64,000 nt of DNA from Angiostrongylus vasorum (taxonomy: Eukaryota; Nematoda; Chromadorea; Rhabditida; Metastrongylidae): positions 2,503,276 to 2,567,275 of the forward strand of contig JADANN010000461.1 in assembly GCA_018806985.1 (NCBI GenBank). The letters run 5' to 3'. A program made the translations under genes and the position numbers. Of this stretch, positions 45,430 to 55,107 are shown piece by piece (within the stretch, counting starts at the first letter, position 1; each line of letters starts with the position of its first letter). Under the pieces are notes generated by a model. That model ran no database searches. It had not been told where the DNA came from and worked only from the letters and a program-made list of their open reading frames with translations.

Positions 45430-48225
45430 TGATGAGTCATGTCGAGGTTAAAGGAAAGTCCGTCTTAAAAATATCGTTATGCTTTGTACTAGCTGATAAT
45501 GATGCTGACTTCAATGTAGATTGTCTAGAAACCAAGTCGTTACCACCGGACGATCAGTGTTACAACATCCATCGCCCTGTATAAAAGAGCATGGTCGGGT
45601 GAGTACGGTTTATTCAAGAGATATACTCCTCTTAGGAAAATCCGACTCGATACGAAGACGAAGACGCTACATCGAGAAGACGAACAACTGTGACCATCGA
45701 CTCGGATCATTGGCGTTGACGAGGACGAAACCGTCTAAACTCTAGCCGAATAAAGGATTGTCTATAAACCTCGTGTAAGCTTATCAAAGAAAGACTGCAT
45801 AAAAAGATAAAAAAAGGCTGCATATATGTCAAAAATATGAGGAAATACAACAAATAGCTCTTTCTGCTTCTGTTTAGCAAACGACTCCGCAAAAAGGCTG
45901 GGGATGAAGCGCTGAATGGCCGCGAACAACAACATGTAGGGGCACTACCAGTGCCACCATTTCCCTCAACCTTTCTTTAGACAACAAGAGCCCAATAATG
46001 AAGTTGACGTTAGATTTCGGACGTTTACGAATGAAACTTTCAAGGTCCTTAATCACTATCGCGCAAAGAGATACTGCTCCAACCTCACTGAAATGCAAAA
46101 ACGTGGTAATGCGGGAGGTACGAGAGCTGATAAGATCGAAAACCATAGGACTGTCGATTAGTGATAAGGGTGGGGGAGTTCGCTGTAATTCCCCATCCAT
46201 TAGATGTTGAGATAATGGAAAAGCACCTTGAAGATGCTTCCCTTTATCGTCCACCGTCTCAGAAGGAATTTAAAAGTCGATACCGAAAGTTAAACAACGA
46301 ATGGGTTAAAATAGCAAGAGCGGCTGGGTTAAAACCATCAGCTATCTCTCAACTCAAAGTTGACCTACCAATATGTCCCATCCTGTACTTACTTATCAAA
46401 ACCCATAAGTTAGTATCCAGCGATGATATTCGTGTCTACCGATCCATCATTGTTTAAGGTTAGACCAATCATTAGCTGTGTAGACGAGCCAACGGATAGG
46501 ATAACATGGTTTTTAACCCTAATATTTAACCCAGTTGCTGAAACACATTTCCAGCCCATCTTGCGAATACCCAGATGTTTCTGGATCGTCTACGTACTGC
46601 GCAGCCCAACAGCGCGTACATGATGGAGTCGTTCGACGTTAGCGCCCTCTATACAAACGTGTCGAATGACTCCGCAGTGCAAGCCATATTCGTACTCCTG
46701 ATACGACACGAAGGAGAAATAAACATGTATGGCTTCAAGATAGAGCAGTTGATGGCACTCTCAAAGGAGTGCCTAAACAGCTCAATCTTCAGATGGTTCG
46801 GGAGGTATTACGCACAAACGAGAGGGCTGGCAATGGGAGAACGAGTGGCACCAAGCCTTGCCATTGCATTCATGTCTAAGGTGAAGCAGCAGTAATCGAT
46901 CTCGGGCCGTTACTCTACTGTGGATATGTAGATGACTGGTTTGTCATTTGTTCAACACAAGAGGAAATTGACAAATGTTTCGAGTTGTTGAACGAACATT
47001 CAGAGTATATTAGATTCACCCTGAGAGAAACCAAAAGAAAACTGGCTTCCATTTCTGAACGTGCAAATTAACCTGTCAGAAAATGGCTACATTACAAACT
47101 GGTACAGAAAGCCAAGTAGTAAAAAATTTTTGGTTCATTACCTCTCCTCTCATCCCTCTCACACGAAAAAGGGCGCTTGTAAGAAACATGTTTCGAACAA
47201 CAACCAACGTGTGCACGGGAAGAGAGCACAGAGAGGAGGAGTCTCGGGACTTGGCATGGCAAATAGCCATTTTTAATGTCTACGAAACTGTAGCTCGGGA
47301 TAGATGTAGAGGAAACTCCAGGCCCCCAACGATAACTCTAGCGACAATAAGCTCCCGTTTATCCTGCCCTTTATTTCAAATGAAGTAAGTGCAGCTATAA
47401 AACGCTGTTTAAGAAGTGCCCGTCTAGAGAATTTGGTAACGATAACTGAAATGACACCGAGTAATCTAAGATGCCAACTAATTCGTAACCGCCTATACGA
47501 CCGCCTATGTGCAACGCAAAATTGTATAATTTGCCGCAATGGTAGAGAGGGTGATTGCATGAGTTCAGGTACAGTCTATCTGATCTCTTATAAAGCGTGC
47601 GGGGACCAATACGTTGGCGAAACGGGTAGACCGCTCTGCGTTCGTATAAAAGAACACCTAATCGGCATACGTAAACCAAATACTCCACTAGGCACGCATA
47701 GGACGCAGAGACATAACGGAGAAGATCTTGAAGTACGGGTTACGATCCTCGCGCATGAATCGAGAACACAAGCGCGCAAAATTCTCGAGGCATTCTGGAT
47801 CAATTCCAAGAATCCGAAAATGAACCGCAGGGAGGAATGCCTCATTATCACGCGTGATATTGGGTAGTATATAAACCTGTTATTCTGATGAGATGGGTAC
47901 ATTACGATTCCTTGTGAACTCTGTGCGGTTGGTCTCCACGTGAAATATTTAGTGGAAGACTCACAGAAATCGGTGAGTGTGCAAAGACTCTGTGTTCAAC
48001 GTGACTGAAATTTTGGTTCAACAATTTGTCTGTTTGGTTGTGGAGGCGTTTGGCTGTGTAGATCGCAGTCAACTTGACCTTTCCAGGCTCTGAGGAAAGC
48101 GAAATCCGCCGAAACGTCAGCTTGTACGTAAATAAAGAAATAAAATAACACCTCGTGTTTGCTAAACAGAAGCAGAAAGAATTATTCAATCAATGCCGAA
48201 GTTAATAGAAAGTCTGACGTGGGAG
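45430..48225 (+). mobile_element. Penelope-like element 2
   Basis: The coding remnant (45866-47867) is followed by a Penelope end at 48040-48225 with CTTTCCAGGCTCTGAGGA, GAAACGTC and CAATGCCGAAGTTAATAG. A short version of that last block (GAGGTTAAAGGAAAGTC) is present at about 45447-45465 in the same orientation. This suggests the direct 'pseudo-LTR' repeats typical of Penelope elements. Confidence 0.8.
45866..47867 (+). pseudogene. Penelope-like element 2 coding region (RT plus GIY-YIG), frameshifted
   Basis: Successive + strand reading blocks: 45998-46210 and 46161-46457 (N-terminal region, LLIKTHK), 46423-46623 (VRPIISCVDEPT), 46575-46895 (SFDVSALYTNV, RT motif A; LAMGERVAPSLAIAFM), the YVDD motif near 46923-46937 (CGYVDDWFVI), and 47433-47867 for the linker and GIY-YIG domain (CIICRNGREGDCM, YLISYKACGDQYVGETGR). 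The final block is intact to its stop. At least four frameshifts and small deletions make it non-functional as a whole. The order and motifs match Penelope-1 on the opposite strand. Confidence 0.9.
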
Positions 48226-48482
48226 TTACAACAAATAACTTCAGTGATGTTGAGATATTTGCAAAACTCCTCGCCGAAGGCATCTGCGGTGGAGAACGAA
48301 CGCGCTGTTACCCTTTCTAGGTACTAACGCGTTCACCACCACACTATGCCGGTCCCTTGTTTCGCCTTTCTCTCAGCTAGTTCTATCGATCAGTGTCGTC
48401 AGCAATCACCCGTCAACGGGGTTGATCTGGTGAGCCCAAATCGGCATTGAACCAGTTAAGCTGAGGCTATAATCAGTACCAT
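48225..48482 (-). repeat. SINE-B copy 15
   Basis: GTGATGTTGAGATATTTGC, CGCTGTTACCCTTTCTAGG, CTCAGCTAGTTCTATCGATC, CCGTCAACGGGGTTGATCTGG and GGCATTGAACCAGTTAAGC. It abuts the Penelope-2 3' end. Confidence 0.8.
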
Positions 48483-48523
48483 TGAAGCTCTAAAAATTTC
48501 AGAACATTAATATAATTTTCCAG

Positions 48524-48679
48524 TGGCTAAACTCTGTGTGCGCGCAATGGGTGTTGCCGTTCTACCTGATTCCGTTCATGGAGAGTAAATGGATAGCGTT
48601 CGAAGAAGACATGCCGGTCAATGTGCCAAGATGGTTTCTTTTGGTCAGTGCAGAAGAGCCATGTCAGAATGCACCATAG
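48524..48679 (+). CDS. orphan terminal exon candidate
   Basis: A TTTTCCAG acceptor at 48516-48523 is followed by 51 open codons ending in TAG (48677-48679). The translation begins WLNSVCAQWVLPFYLIPFM, is rich in Trp, and shows codon use with many C/G third positions, unlike the AT-rich flanks. No homologue is recognised. The upstream neighbour is a SINE-B copy (48225-48482) and then Penelope-2, so any preceding exon would have to lie beyond those insertions. A GTCAGT inside the exon could be an alternative donor. The call rests on the acceptor, openness and composition only. Confidence 0.38.
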   Translation, partial: WLNSVCAQWVLPFYLIPFMESKWIAFEEDMPVNVPRWFLLVSAEEPCQNAP

Positions 48680-49280
48680 TAAAGTTCATCAGCAATATTT
48701 TCAACACATTTACATAATTTCTCTTAAAGGAATTTGCAAAAAGAGTAATAGTTTTGTACACCAACTTTAAATTACCTTAGTTGTATTATAGAGACTGCTC
48801 TCAACCCCATAGAGAGTGATACCTGTTTTTTGTCTTTCCCTCTATTTCTGATTCTTCACAGACAGATTTCCATCTTCACGTTTGAACATCCTTCGTTTGT
48901 ACTACTTAATCATCCTCCAGCACTAACTTTTTTCTTAAGGCGTACCATAATAATCAGATGAACTGTCTGTGTAAACCACACAAACCTTGTCTGTGTAAAC
49001 ATTTGTTGACGCTGTTTTTTTGTCTAGAACTGTTCTTCATAACATCTTGACATATTTGTCCAGTGCAGATTTCACACTCTGAATGAAAACTGTCAAAATG
49101 CATTTTCTTTCATTGACCGTCTTCCGATCGGATTAGTTTTTTGCGTTAATATTGCTTAAGTCATTCCACGATCAAGGGGACGACGCATGATAGAGGCGAC
49201 AGCGATGGTATGCTTTCAACTATTGCAATCGCATTGTACCGCTTTTGGTTGGGGTATCACTGATATGCAAATAGCAGTGA
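48680..49280. other. unassigned DNA after the orphan exon
   Basis: T-rich, with a short direct repeat around AAACCACACAAACCTTGTCTG at 48975-49000; it could be a 3' UTR if the exon is real. Confidence 0.4.
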
Positions 49281-49445
49281 TAGCGCGTATAGCACAGTGC
49301 TTAGAGAAGCCTTTGTAATACATACATGGTCGTTCGTTCGATAAAGGGCCCATGACTCATCAAGCCTTCCTTCTTTCCGGGATTGGCGAATTGGTACTTG
49401 ACCTGAATGGAAGGATAGCAGCACTGAGTCGATAAATCGCTAAGC
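49281..49445 (+). repeat. SINE-A copy 14, 3'-truncated
   Basis: GCGCGTATAGCACAGTGCTTAG head, CATCAAGCCTTCCTTC, GGAAGGATAGCAGCACTGAG; cut by SINE-B at 49446. Confidence 0.7.
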
Positions 49446-49703
49446 TAGATTCTGATCTATCTGGAGAGCCCAAATCGGGAATGAATGGGGTTAAGCTGAG
49501 GCTGCAGTTACATTCACAATTGTAACTTACTATTTACTGCGTACTCTTTTTTATGGCAGGGATATGTTGCCGGTCATAGCGCGTTCGTTCCTCACAGCAG
49601 ATATCTGCGGTCCGGGATTTTGCAAATATCTCAGCATCATTGAAGTTATATTTCCCAAAATACTCTGCCATTAAGAAGAGTAGGCGGTAAACAGTAAGTT
49701 GAA
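49446..49703. repeat. SINE-B copy 16 with tails at both ends
   Basis: A minus head part (GATCTATCTGGAGAGCCC, GGGGTTAAGCTGAGG), a minus tail (TTACTATTTACTGC, TGGCAGGGATAT), then a + body and tail (CTCAGCATCATTG, AGGCGGTAAACAGTAAG). The tails are inverted relative to each other. Confidence 0.7.
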
Positions 49704-49774
49704 ATACAACATATAATTCATATTTGCATCGCTTGCGCACAAGTAATTAATTTTACATTTTGTCGTTTTTGAAC

Positions 49775-50640
49775 AGAAATATAAAAAGTCGCGAGGAAGT
49801 CGTAAAACGTTGGGGGGACCTTCCTACGCGAACAATGACGTGTGGAGCGACTGAAATCGTTAGTAGTATAGTGTACTAATAATGTTTAAATCTCTTGACG
49901 AGTTAGTTGGAATCCCCGCAAAATCTCCGCCATTGCTGATAAGACATTGTCTGCACTTTTTTCATTAACGTTCTTCTTTATTTTAACACAATTTTCTTAA
50001 TGTATTTCACATCATTTTGTGCTTATAGTCGCAGTAGATCTAACTGTTGAATGTAGTCTTTCTTTACTTTCTTTACCCGAAAAATATTTATCTTTTTGTT
50101 TCATAGCGCAGGAAAATTCCCCGTTTCAAGCCATGTTTATAACAACAAACAAACAAAAGTGGGGTGCGGACAACAAATAATCGTCGATGAAGACCACTGT
50201 TAGCACTGGTTATACTCCTTCGGGGGATTTTTACATTATTCGCCCACATTGTTAGGTAGACGAGATTCCATCAAAATAAGATTGATTTGAATTAAAAAGT
50301 CGAAATAATGTGTCGTCAATAATGGTAGAAATTTCGCTGCACTCCAACTAACTAGGAAAACAGCGATAACTGTTGCCAAGCAGTAGATCTTTAAATGTTG
50401 TTACTTGTCTGACGGTTTAAGATGTGCGACCTGCCAATCTTCGCGTAGGAACTTTCCCGAATATTCTACAGCTTTCCCCATTCCAGTGCCATCTTTCTAA
50501 TTGTTGACCTTGGAGGCGAATGTACACATACACATTTTATCGGTGAAACCTGTTATCTACCTTGAGACGATTAAACATTGAAAATTGACTCTTTTTTGTC
50601 AAAAATATACAGTGAAGCTCAAGTCGTTCGTAGAACGGTT
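49775..50640. mobile_element. F repeat copy 1 (fold-back element)
   Basis: The arms are inverted: GAGTTAGTTGGAATCCCCGC near 49902 against CACTCCAACTAACTAGG near 50345, and AGTCGCGAGGAAGTCG...CTTCCTACGCG near 49790-49830 against CTTCGCGTAGGAACTTTCCC near 50440. The distal part (50477-50610) aligns with 31590-31715. No coding capacity was seen. Confidence 0.6.
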
Positions 50641-50814
50641 TCTCTACATTACTAAGTCAACAATAGAGCTTTTTCCCGGTCTACGCCCAATAGAACATCT
50701 GTGTTCTACAAGCGGTCAAAAAGTGCTGGAAAATAGTTCTATGTGCTAAAATAGCCACTGGAAAGATAATTAAACTTGTATTATAGGTGTATACTAGGCC
50801 AGCCCACCAAAACG

Positions 50815-50960
50815 ACCGTTACATTTAAGTGTCATCCGTCGTTAAATGTTGAAAGAGTGAGTTTGCACCAGACACATCTGAACTGATTTCCGTACAATGT
50901 GAAGCTCCGTAGGATCGAAAATGGATTTAGCGAGAGCCTAGAAGTTGACCAATCTTCGTA
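50815..50960 (+). repeat. unclassified repeat G copy 1
   Basis: Shares CATCCGTCG, GTTGAAAGAGTGAGTTTG, AGACACATCTGAACTGATTT and GAGCCTAGA with 61785-61930. Family not recognised. Confidence 0.5.
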
Positions 50961-51254
50961 TTGGATGAAATCACTACCCCTGCGTTACCCGTTTTCCTTG
51001 ACTTCATTACTACTAATGATAACATTGATAGACGCACACGTGATTTAAAATCGATTGGTTCTGCTCTGCTCAGCAACATCTTGGATACTGGCACTGCATA
51101 GGTTTTCTGAAACAAGCAGATATCGATACTTGGGTGAACACAGGTCCTTAGCACGGGCAGTTAGCCGCCCTTATGAATTACATAGAATTTTATTACCCTA
51201 CGAATGTAATCCGTGATGTAATGTAGTATGATGTAGTGACACTTATTGTATTCC

Positions 51255-51550
51255 AGTGAAACAATGCGCAGTGGTTAGTGATCCCGCTGATTTGGAAGCA
51301 AAGGCGGTAGTCGACCCTCTCCCCCAACGCTGTTCTCCAATCCACGTGAGAAAGCGCTAACTCGGGTGTCTCCAAGATTTCAAGGACAATCGACTTAAAC
51401 AATATTCTACAAAACTCATAAAGAGGAGAAATCCTCAAGCAGCAGGCAAAGCAACATCCAGAATTTTTAAGACCTTTGTGGACGACGAATTCGAGGAAAA
51501 AGAATCAAATGCAAGAAGTGCTGGGATCCGCAGAGTAGATGTGAAGACGG
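51255..51550 (+). repeat. SINE-D copy 5
   Basis: The head GCGCAGTGGTTAGTGATCCC is the clearest tRNA-like A box of the family, followed by GGCGGTAGTCGACCC (B-box position), CAATATTCTACAAAACTCA, GAAATCCTCAAGCAGCAGGC and AAGTGCTGGGATCCGCAGAG. Confidence 0.68.
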
Positions 51551-51630
51551 TTCATGCAAAAAACAAAAATAGTAGTTCCATTGGCTATACTTTCGAAAGA
51601 GAACGCTTACCCAGGCATGGACAGATACAG

Positions 51631-51764
51631 CACACACCAACACACACCAACAAGCAAGCAAACAAACAAACAAACGAACAAACACACACATACACACACC
51701 AACACAAACACACACACATACACACACACCAACACACGCCTACGCATGCATACACACATGTATA
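51631..51764 (+). repeat. CA-rich microsatellite
   Basis: An imperfect (CA)n / (CAAA)n / (CACAACA)n tract. The His/Thr-rich and Cys/Val-rich ORFs on the two strands are artefacts of it. Confidence 0.95.
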
Positions 51765-52077
51765 CACAGGCTGCAAATTTTGCGGTGGCTTCCTCTCTGA
51801 GCGGAGTGCTTCCGACACTTAGAACACAACATGGGGCGTCCTAGTGGTAAATAGTTTGATCTCTGAAGAATTGATCAATAGCGGACGCTTTACCGTTTAA
51901 TTTTCATTTCTTTATGGAATCCTATAAAGAAATGTCGCGTACTACGCATTCTATGGTTGTCGTTATTGCCATGGTATAATTGGAAAGACCGCGGCAATGG
52001 CGATTATCGGGAGTTAAGTGGGAATGTCACAGAAAATTTGACTTACAATGTGCGAACAAAGAGGACAATGAAAAAAA

Positions 52078-52160
52078 GCGTACCCAGGATGCGGGATCGA
52101 ACCATGAGCTACCTGTGTATATCACAGGGTACTTCTAAACACTGCGCTACACGAGTCCGA
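52078..52160 (-). repeat. tRNA-like pseudogene or SINE head
   Basis: On minus: GTGTAGCGCAGTGTTTAGAAG (A box), a CCCTGTG...CACAGGG hairpin at the anticodon-arm position, and CATGGTTCGATCCCGC (B box). The T stem has mismatches and the acceptor ends do not pair, so this is not a functional tRNA. Confidence 0.55.
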
Positions 52161-52730
52161 TAGGGAAGTATTTAGCATAGATGAATCTACGTCAGTAATG
52201 GACGGATCTTCCTTGGCATGATGATATCGATACTACTGATACGTCTTTTTTACAGTTCATCTTAAATGAGAGTTATTCACTACTTCACAGGCCAATGCAT
52301 GTGATATCAGCTAACCTATTTCAACAAACACGACTGCTTGAGACCTTCCAGAACAATCTGGAAGGTCGCATGCTCTAAGTCACAGAAAAAAGTAATGCAA
52401 CTCTTTGATGAGTGATTTATAGAGAATACTTTCTATAGTCATCGAATGGATAAGTTCCATTAGGTCCAATATATGACGTCACTATCGTAACACAACTCTG
52501 AAGAACAGAAAACTAACGGTAAAGACAGCACTGTGGTGCTCTTAGTTCTATTTCCGGAAAAAGAAACATTAGAAAAAAAAATTCTTGAATGTCGGTATTG
52601 GAATGTTCATGCAGAATATTGAATTGCGTCCAGTTAACAATGAGTAAAACTACGATTTGCCAATATTTTGAGATTTACAACTGGTAAATTCACTAGTCTG
52701 AAAGAGGAAAAGGCCGAGAGAAAGACAGAA

Positions 52731-52820
52731 CCGGAGCCTCAGTGGTAGCGTGGGAAACACGTGAACCCCTGTGAAGGAGTTTTCGCGGTTCGATCTGCCC
52801 TGAGGTCCATGTTTTGGAGT
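52731..52820 (+). repeat. SINE-B head fragment
   Basis: GCCTCAGTGGTAGCGTGGGAAAC (A-box-like), TTTCGCGGTTCGATCTGCCC (B box) and TGAGGTCCATGTTTTG. The upstream 52535-52700 is also shared with 62570-62730. Confidence 0.6.
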
Positions 52821-52944
52821 CAAGAACATACTTTTCCGTAAAACTATGCATATATGCTTGATAAAGAAATATACCATTGCCAGTTTCATAATCACATGTG
52901 TTAGTCAGTGACAATGTCCTAGGAGAATACTAATATCGGTTAAA

Positions 52945-53165
52945 AAAGGATAAAGGACAAAGCTCTTGGCGTTGGGCAATCCCCTGAGGGATGCACATGC
53001 ATTCGACCTCACTAAGCATCGTTGGAGGGAATTGAATGCATATCTGTCCTTTACAATGACTCGTGGTGGCCTGCCGAAGTATCGCCGGAGGGATGGAAGG
53101 CTTGCTGGACCAGGGGGCGCGGGAATCGATCCCATGTGTCTCCGTCCACTGCGCTACACGCGTCC
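52945..53165 (-). repeat. SINE-A copy 15
   Basis: AAAGGATAAAGGACAAAGCTC, CACTAAGCATCGTTGGAGGG, TTTACAATGACTCGTGGTGG, GGGAATCGATCCC and CACTGCGCTACACGCG. It has an internal deletion of the CAGACAAGTCT region. Confidence 0.8.
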
Positions 53166-53689
53166 ATTTTCGAAGACTTGAAAATGAGGATCACCAAAAA
53201 CAGAACATTATATTTCAAATGAAAGAAATTAAAACATTATTCGAGAAAAATCACTGTAAGCTGTTCACCTACTTCCAAAGAAGTTTGATAGTTAGATTGG
53301 GGCGACATCCCCATATTGTCAATTGCTCAAAAAATGATACAAAATTCGAGAAGTGAATTCAAAGTCATTTCGACAATGGTGCTCAAGAACCCTGCAACTC
53401 TTTGCTAATTGCGAACACCAGAAAGCTGTTTGTAAAGATAACTATTGCCTTTAATGGAAAATAGTTTCTCCACCACTAGCAGCAAACAAAAGATTTTAGC
53501 CTTCGCTTTGCCTACCACTGAATAAAGATCAGGTCAAGAGTTAGAGAATACATAAGCAAAAGAACCGTATTGACTAAAAATAAACCACAAAACATCCATA
53601 AATAAGGGAATCAGTTGGTTAAGAATAAACTTTGGACTTCATTTTACAGAATTGCTCATCATTTAGTGAACTGGCGTGTTGCTTCAAAA
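53166..53689. other. unassigned DNA
   Basis: AT-rich; nothing supported. Confidence 0.5.
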
Positions 53690-54800
53690 GAGATAAGTTG
53701 TTATAAAAAAGACGGTGGTTACGAATTTCAGCCTCAAACTGTACTGAATGTCAAAGGCTTCTATGACTGCTTCTATCTCAACTGAGTCAAAGGCCTTCTT
53801 TAAATCGATGGAAGTGAAACAGAGCGGTCTTTTGCACTCGCGCGATCTCCAATGAGCCTTGTTATCGGGTGCATGTGGTACCTCGTACTGAATCGTTTTC
53901 GAGATCTTTCTTACTTACATGGCTGCCCTTCGTCCAGTTTTCTGTCAAACCTGTTTAATATGACTCGAGTGAAAAGTTTGCAGACGCTAGACAGCAAGCA
54001 GATTGGGCGATTGTAGCCGCTATCGTGAAGGTCACCCTTCTTGAACAATAACACGGTCTTGCTGGTCTTCCACTGAATAGGGAGCTTGCATTCAGACAAG
54101 TAACGTGTGAATAGCCTAACAGTGCGTTTACGAGAAATTGCACAAGGTTCTCAAGTGTTCAAATCTTATCCTGTCTGAACCTGGTGCTATTCGATTTTTC
54201 ACCGACGAAATAGCACGTCGGATTTCGGAAGTGAGAACCGGTGGTACAATATATTAATCCTTTTTTTGTTTTATATGAGCAAAAGGAGAACGTAGCTATT
54301 GCAGATACCTGAGTAGTAGTTGTGAATGATTTTTTTCCATTGCCCTTCTGTACGCTGCAACTGTTGCGTCTAGGCGTCGGAGTGCAATCATCTTGGTCTT
54401 GTAGTTGGCAAAGCTTCGGTGGGCTTTGCTAATACTTTCCCAGCCTCTGCGGCTTCGACCATTACTGCTGCTCTTCTTTGTTTAAAATCTCGTTTTATCG
54501 CTTGGCTGCATCGTTTTTCAAGGTGGACGTTGGTTAGCGATTGCCTGAAACTCGTGCGATTCCACGCCAGCATATCAGCTCGAGTGTTTCTGGAGACAGA
54601 CGTCTCTTGGTGACTTTCGAACTCTCAGCTTTCATAGCGGTAACGTGAAAACGTTGAATGAACAGATTGCATTGCTCGGATGTTTCGACAACGGCATCTT
54701 CCCAACAGCCAGCTAGTGAATTGAATAAGTCCCAGTTTATGGTGGTTTTGAGAGTTCGTTTTTTGAATTTAACGGCTTTTTTCTCCTATCCGCGGGATGA
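53690..54800 (-). pseudogene. RTE-A LINE copy 2, partial
   Basis: Minus-strand blocks: the endonuclease end near 54790, the linker with AESSKVTKRRLSPETLE and WNRTSFRQSLTNVHLEKR (54388-54640), VPPVLTSEIRRAISSVKNR-like sequence near 54190-54250, WKTSKTVLLFKKGDLHDSGY and NRPICLLSSVCKLFTRVILN (54099-53911), and RT motif A ('SIDLKKAFDSVEIEAV') near 53810-53745. It is truncated before motif C. It matches RTE-A copy 1 throughout the shared region. Confidence 0.82.
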
Positions 54801-54821
54801 AGATAAAAAAGATGAAGATTT

Positions 54822-55107
54822 GTTATTGACTACAGCCTCAGCTTTACCGGTTCAATATCGACTTGTGCTCCTTAGATCATTCCCGTTTCCGGCTGATTAC
54901 TGATGGCACCGTTGCGATAAAAAATTTGTCGAGTGAATGGCAAATCAAGGGTACCAGTGGTGCAATGGCTTACACGTGAGCACGTGAAAACGGTAATAGC
55001 GATTAGATCTGGCTTGGAATCCACGTTTTGCAAATATCTCAGCATCATTGGTTGTATTTCGCATAGCACTCTACCGTGAGCAATAATAGGCAGCAGCTAA
55101 AAAAAAC
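54822..55107 (+). repeat. SINE-B copy 19
   Basis: TTGACTACAGCCTCAGC, AGATCATTCCCG, CCAGTGGTGCAATGGCTTACA (A-box-like), GGTAATAGCGATTAGATC, TTTTGCAAATATCTCAGCATC, CTCTACCGTGAG and AATAGGCAGCAGC. Confidence 0.72.

Noticed and set aside
51467..51844. ORFs of 77-114 codons rich in Cys/Val or His/Thr, one with a signal-peptide-like hydrophobic run
   Set aside because: Produced by the CA-rich microsatellite and SINE-D copy 5; no independent coding evidence.
52078..52160. Possible tRNA gene on the minus strand
   Set aside because: A and B boxes are good, but the T stem and acceptor stem do not pair and position 33 would not be T; treated as a tRNA-derived repeat head.
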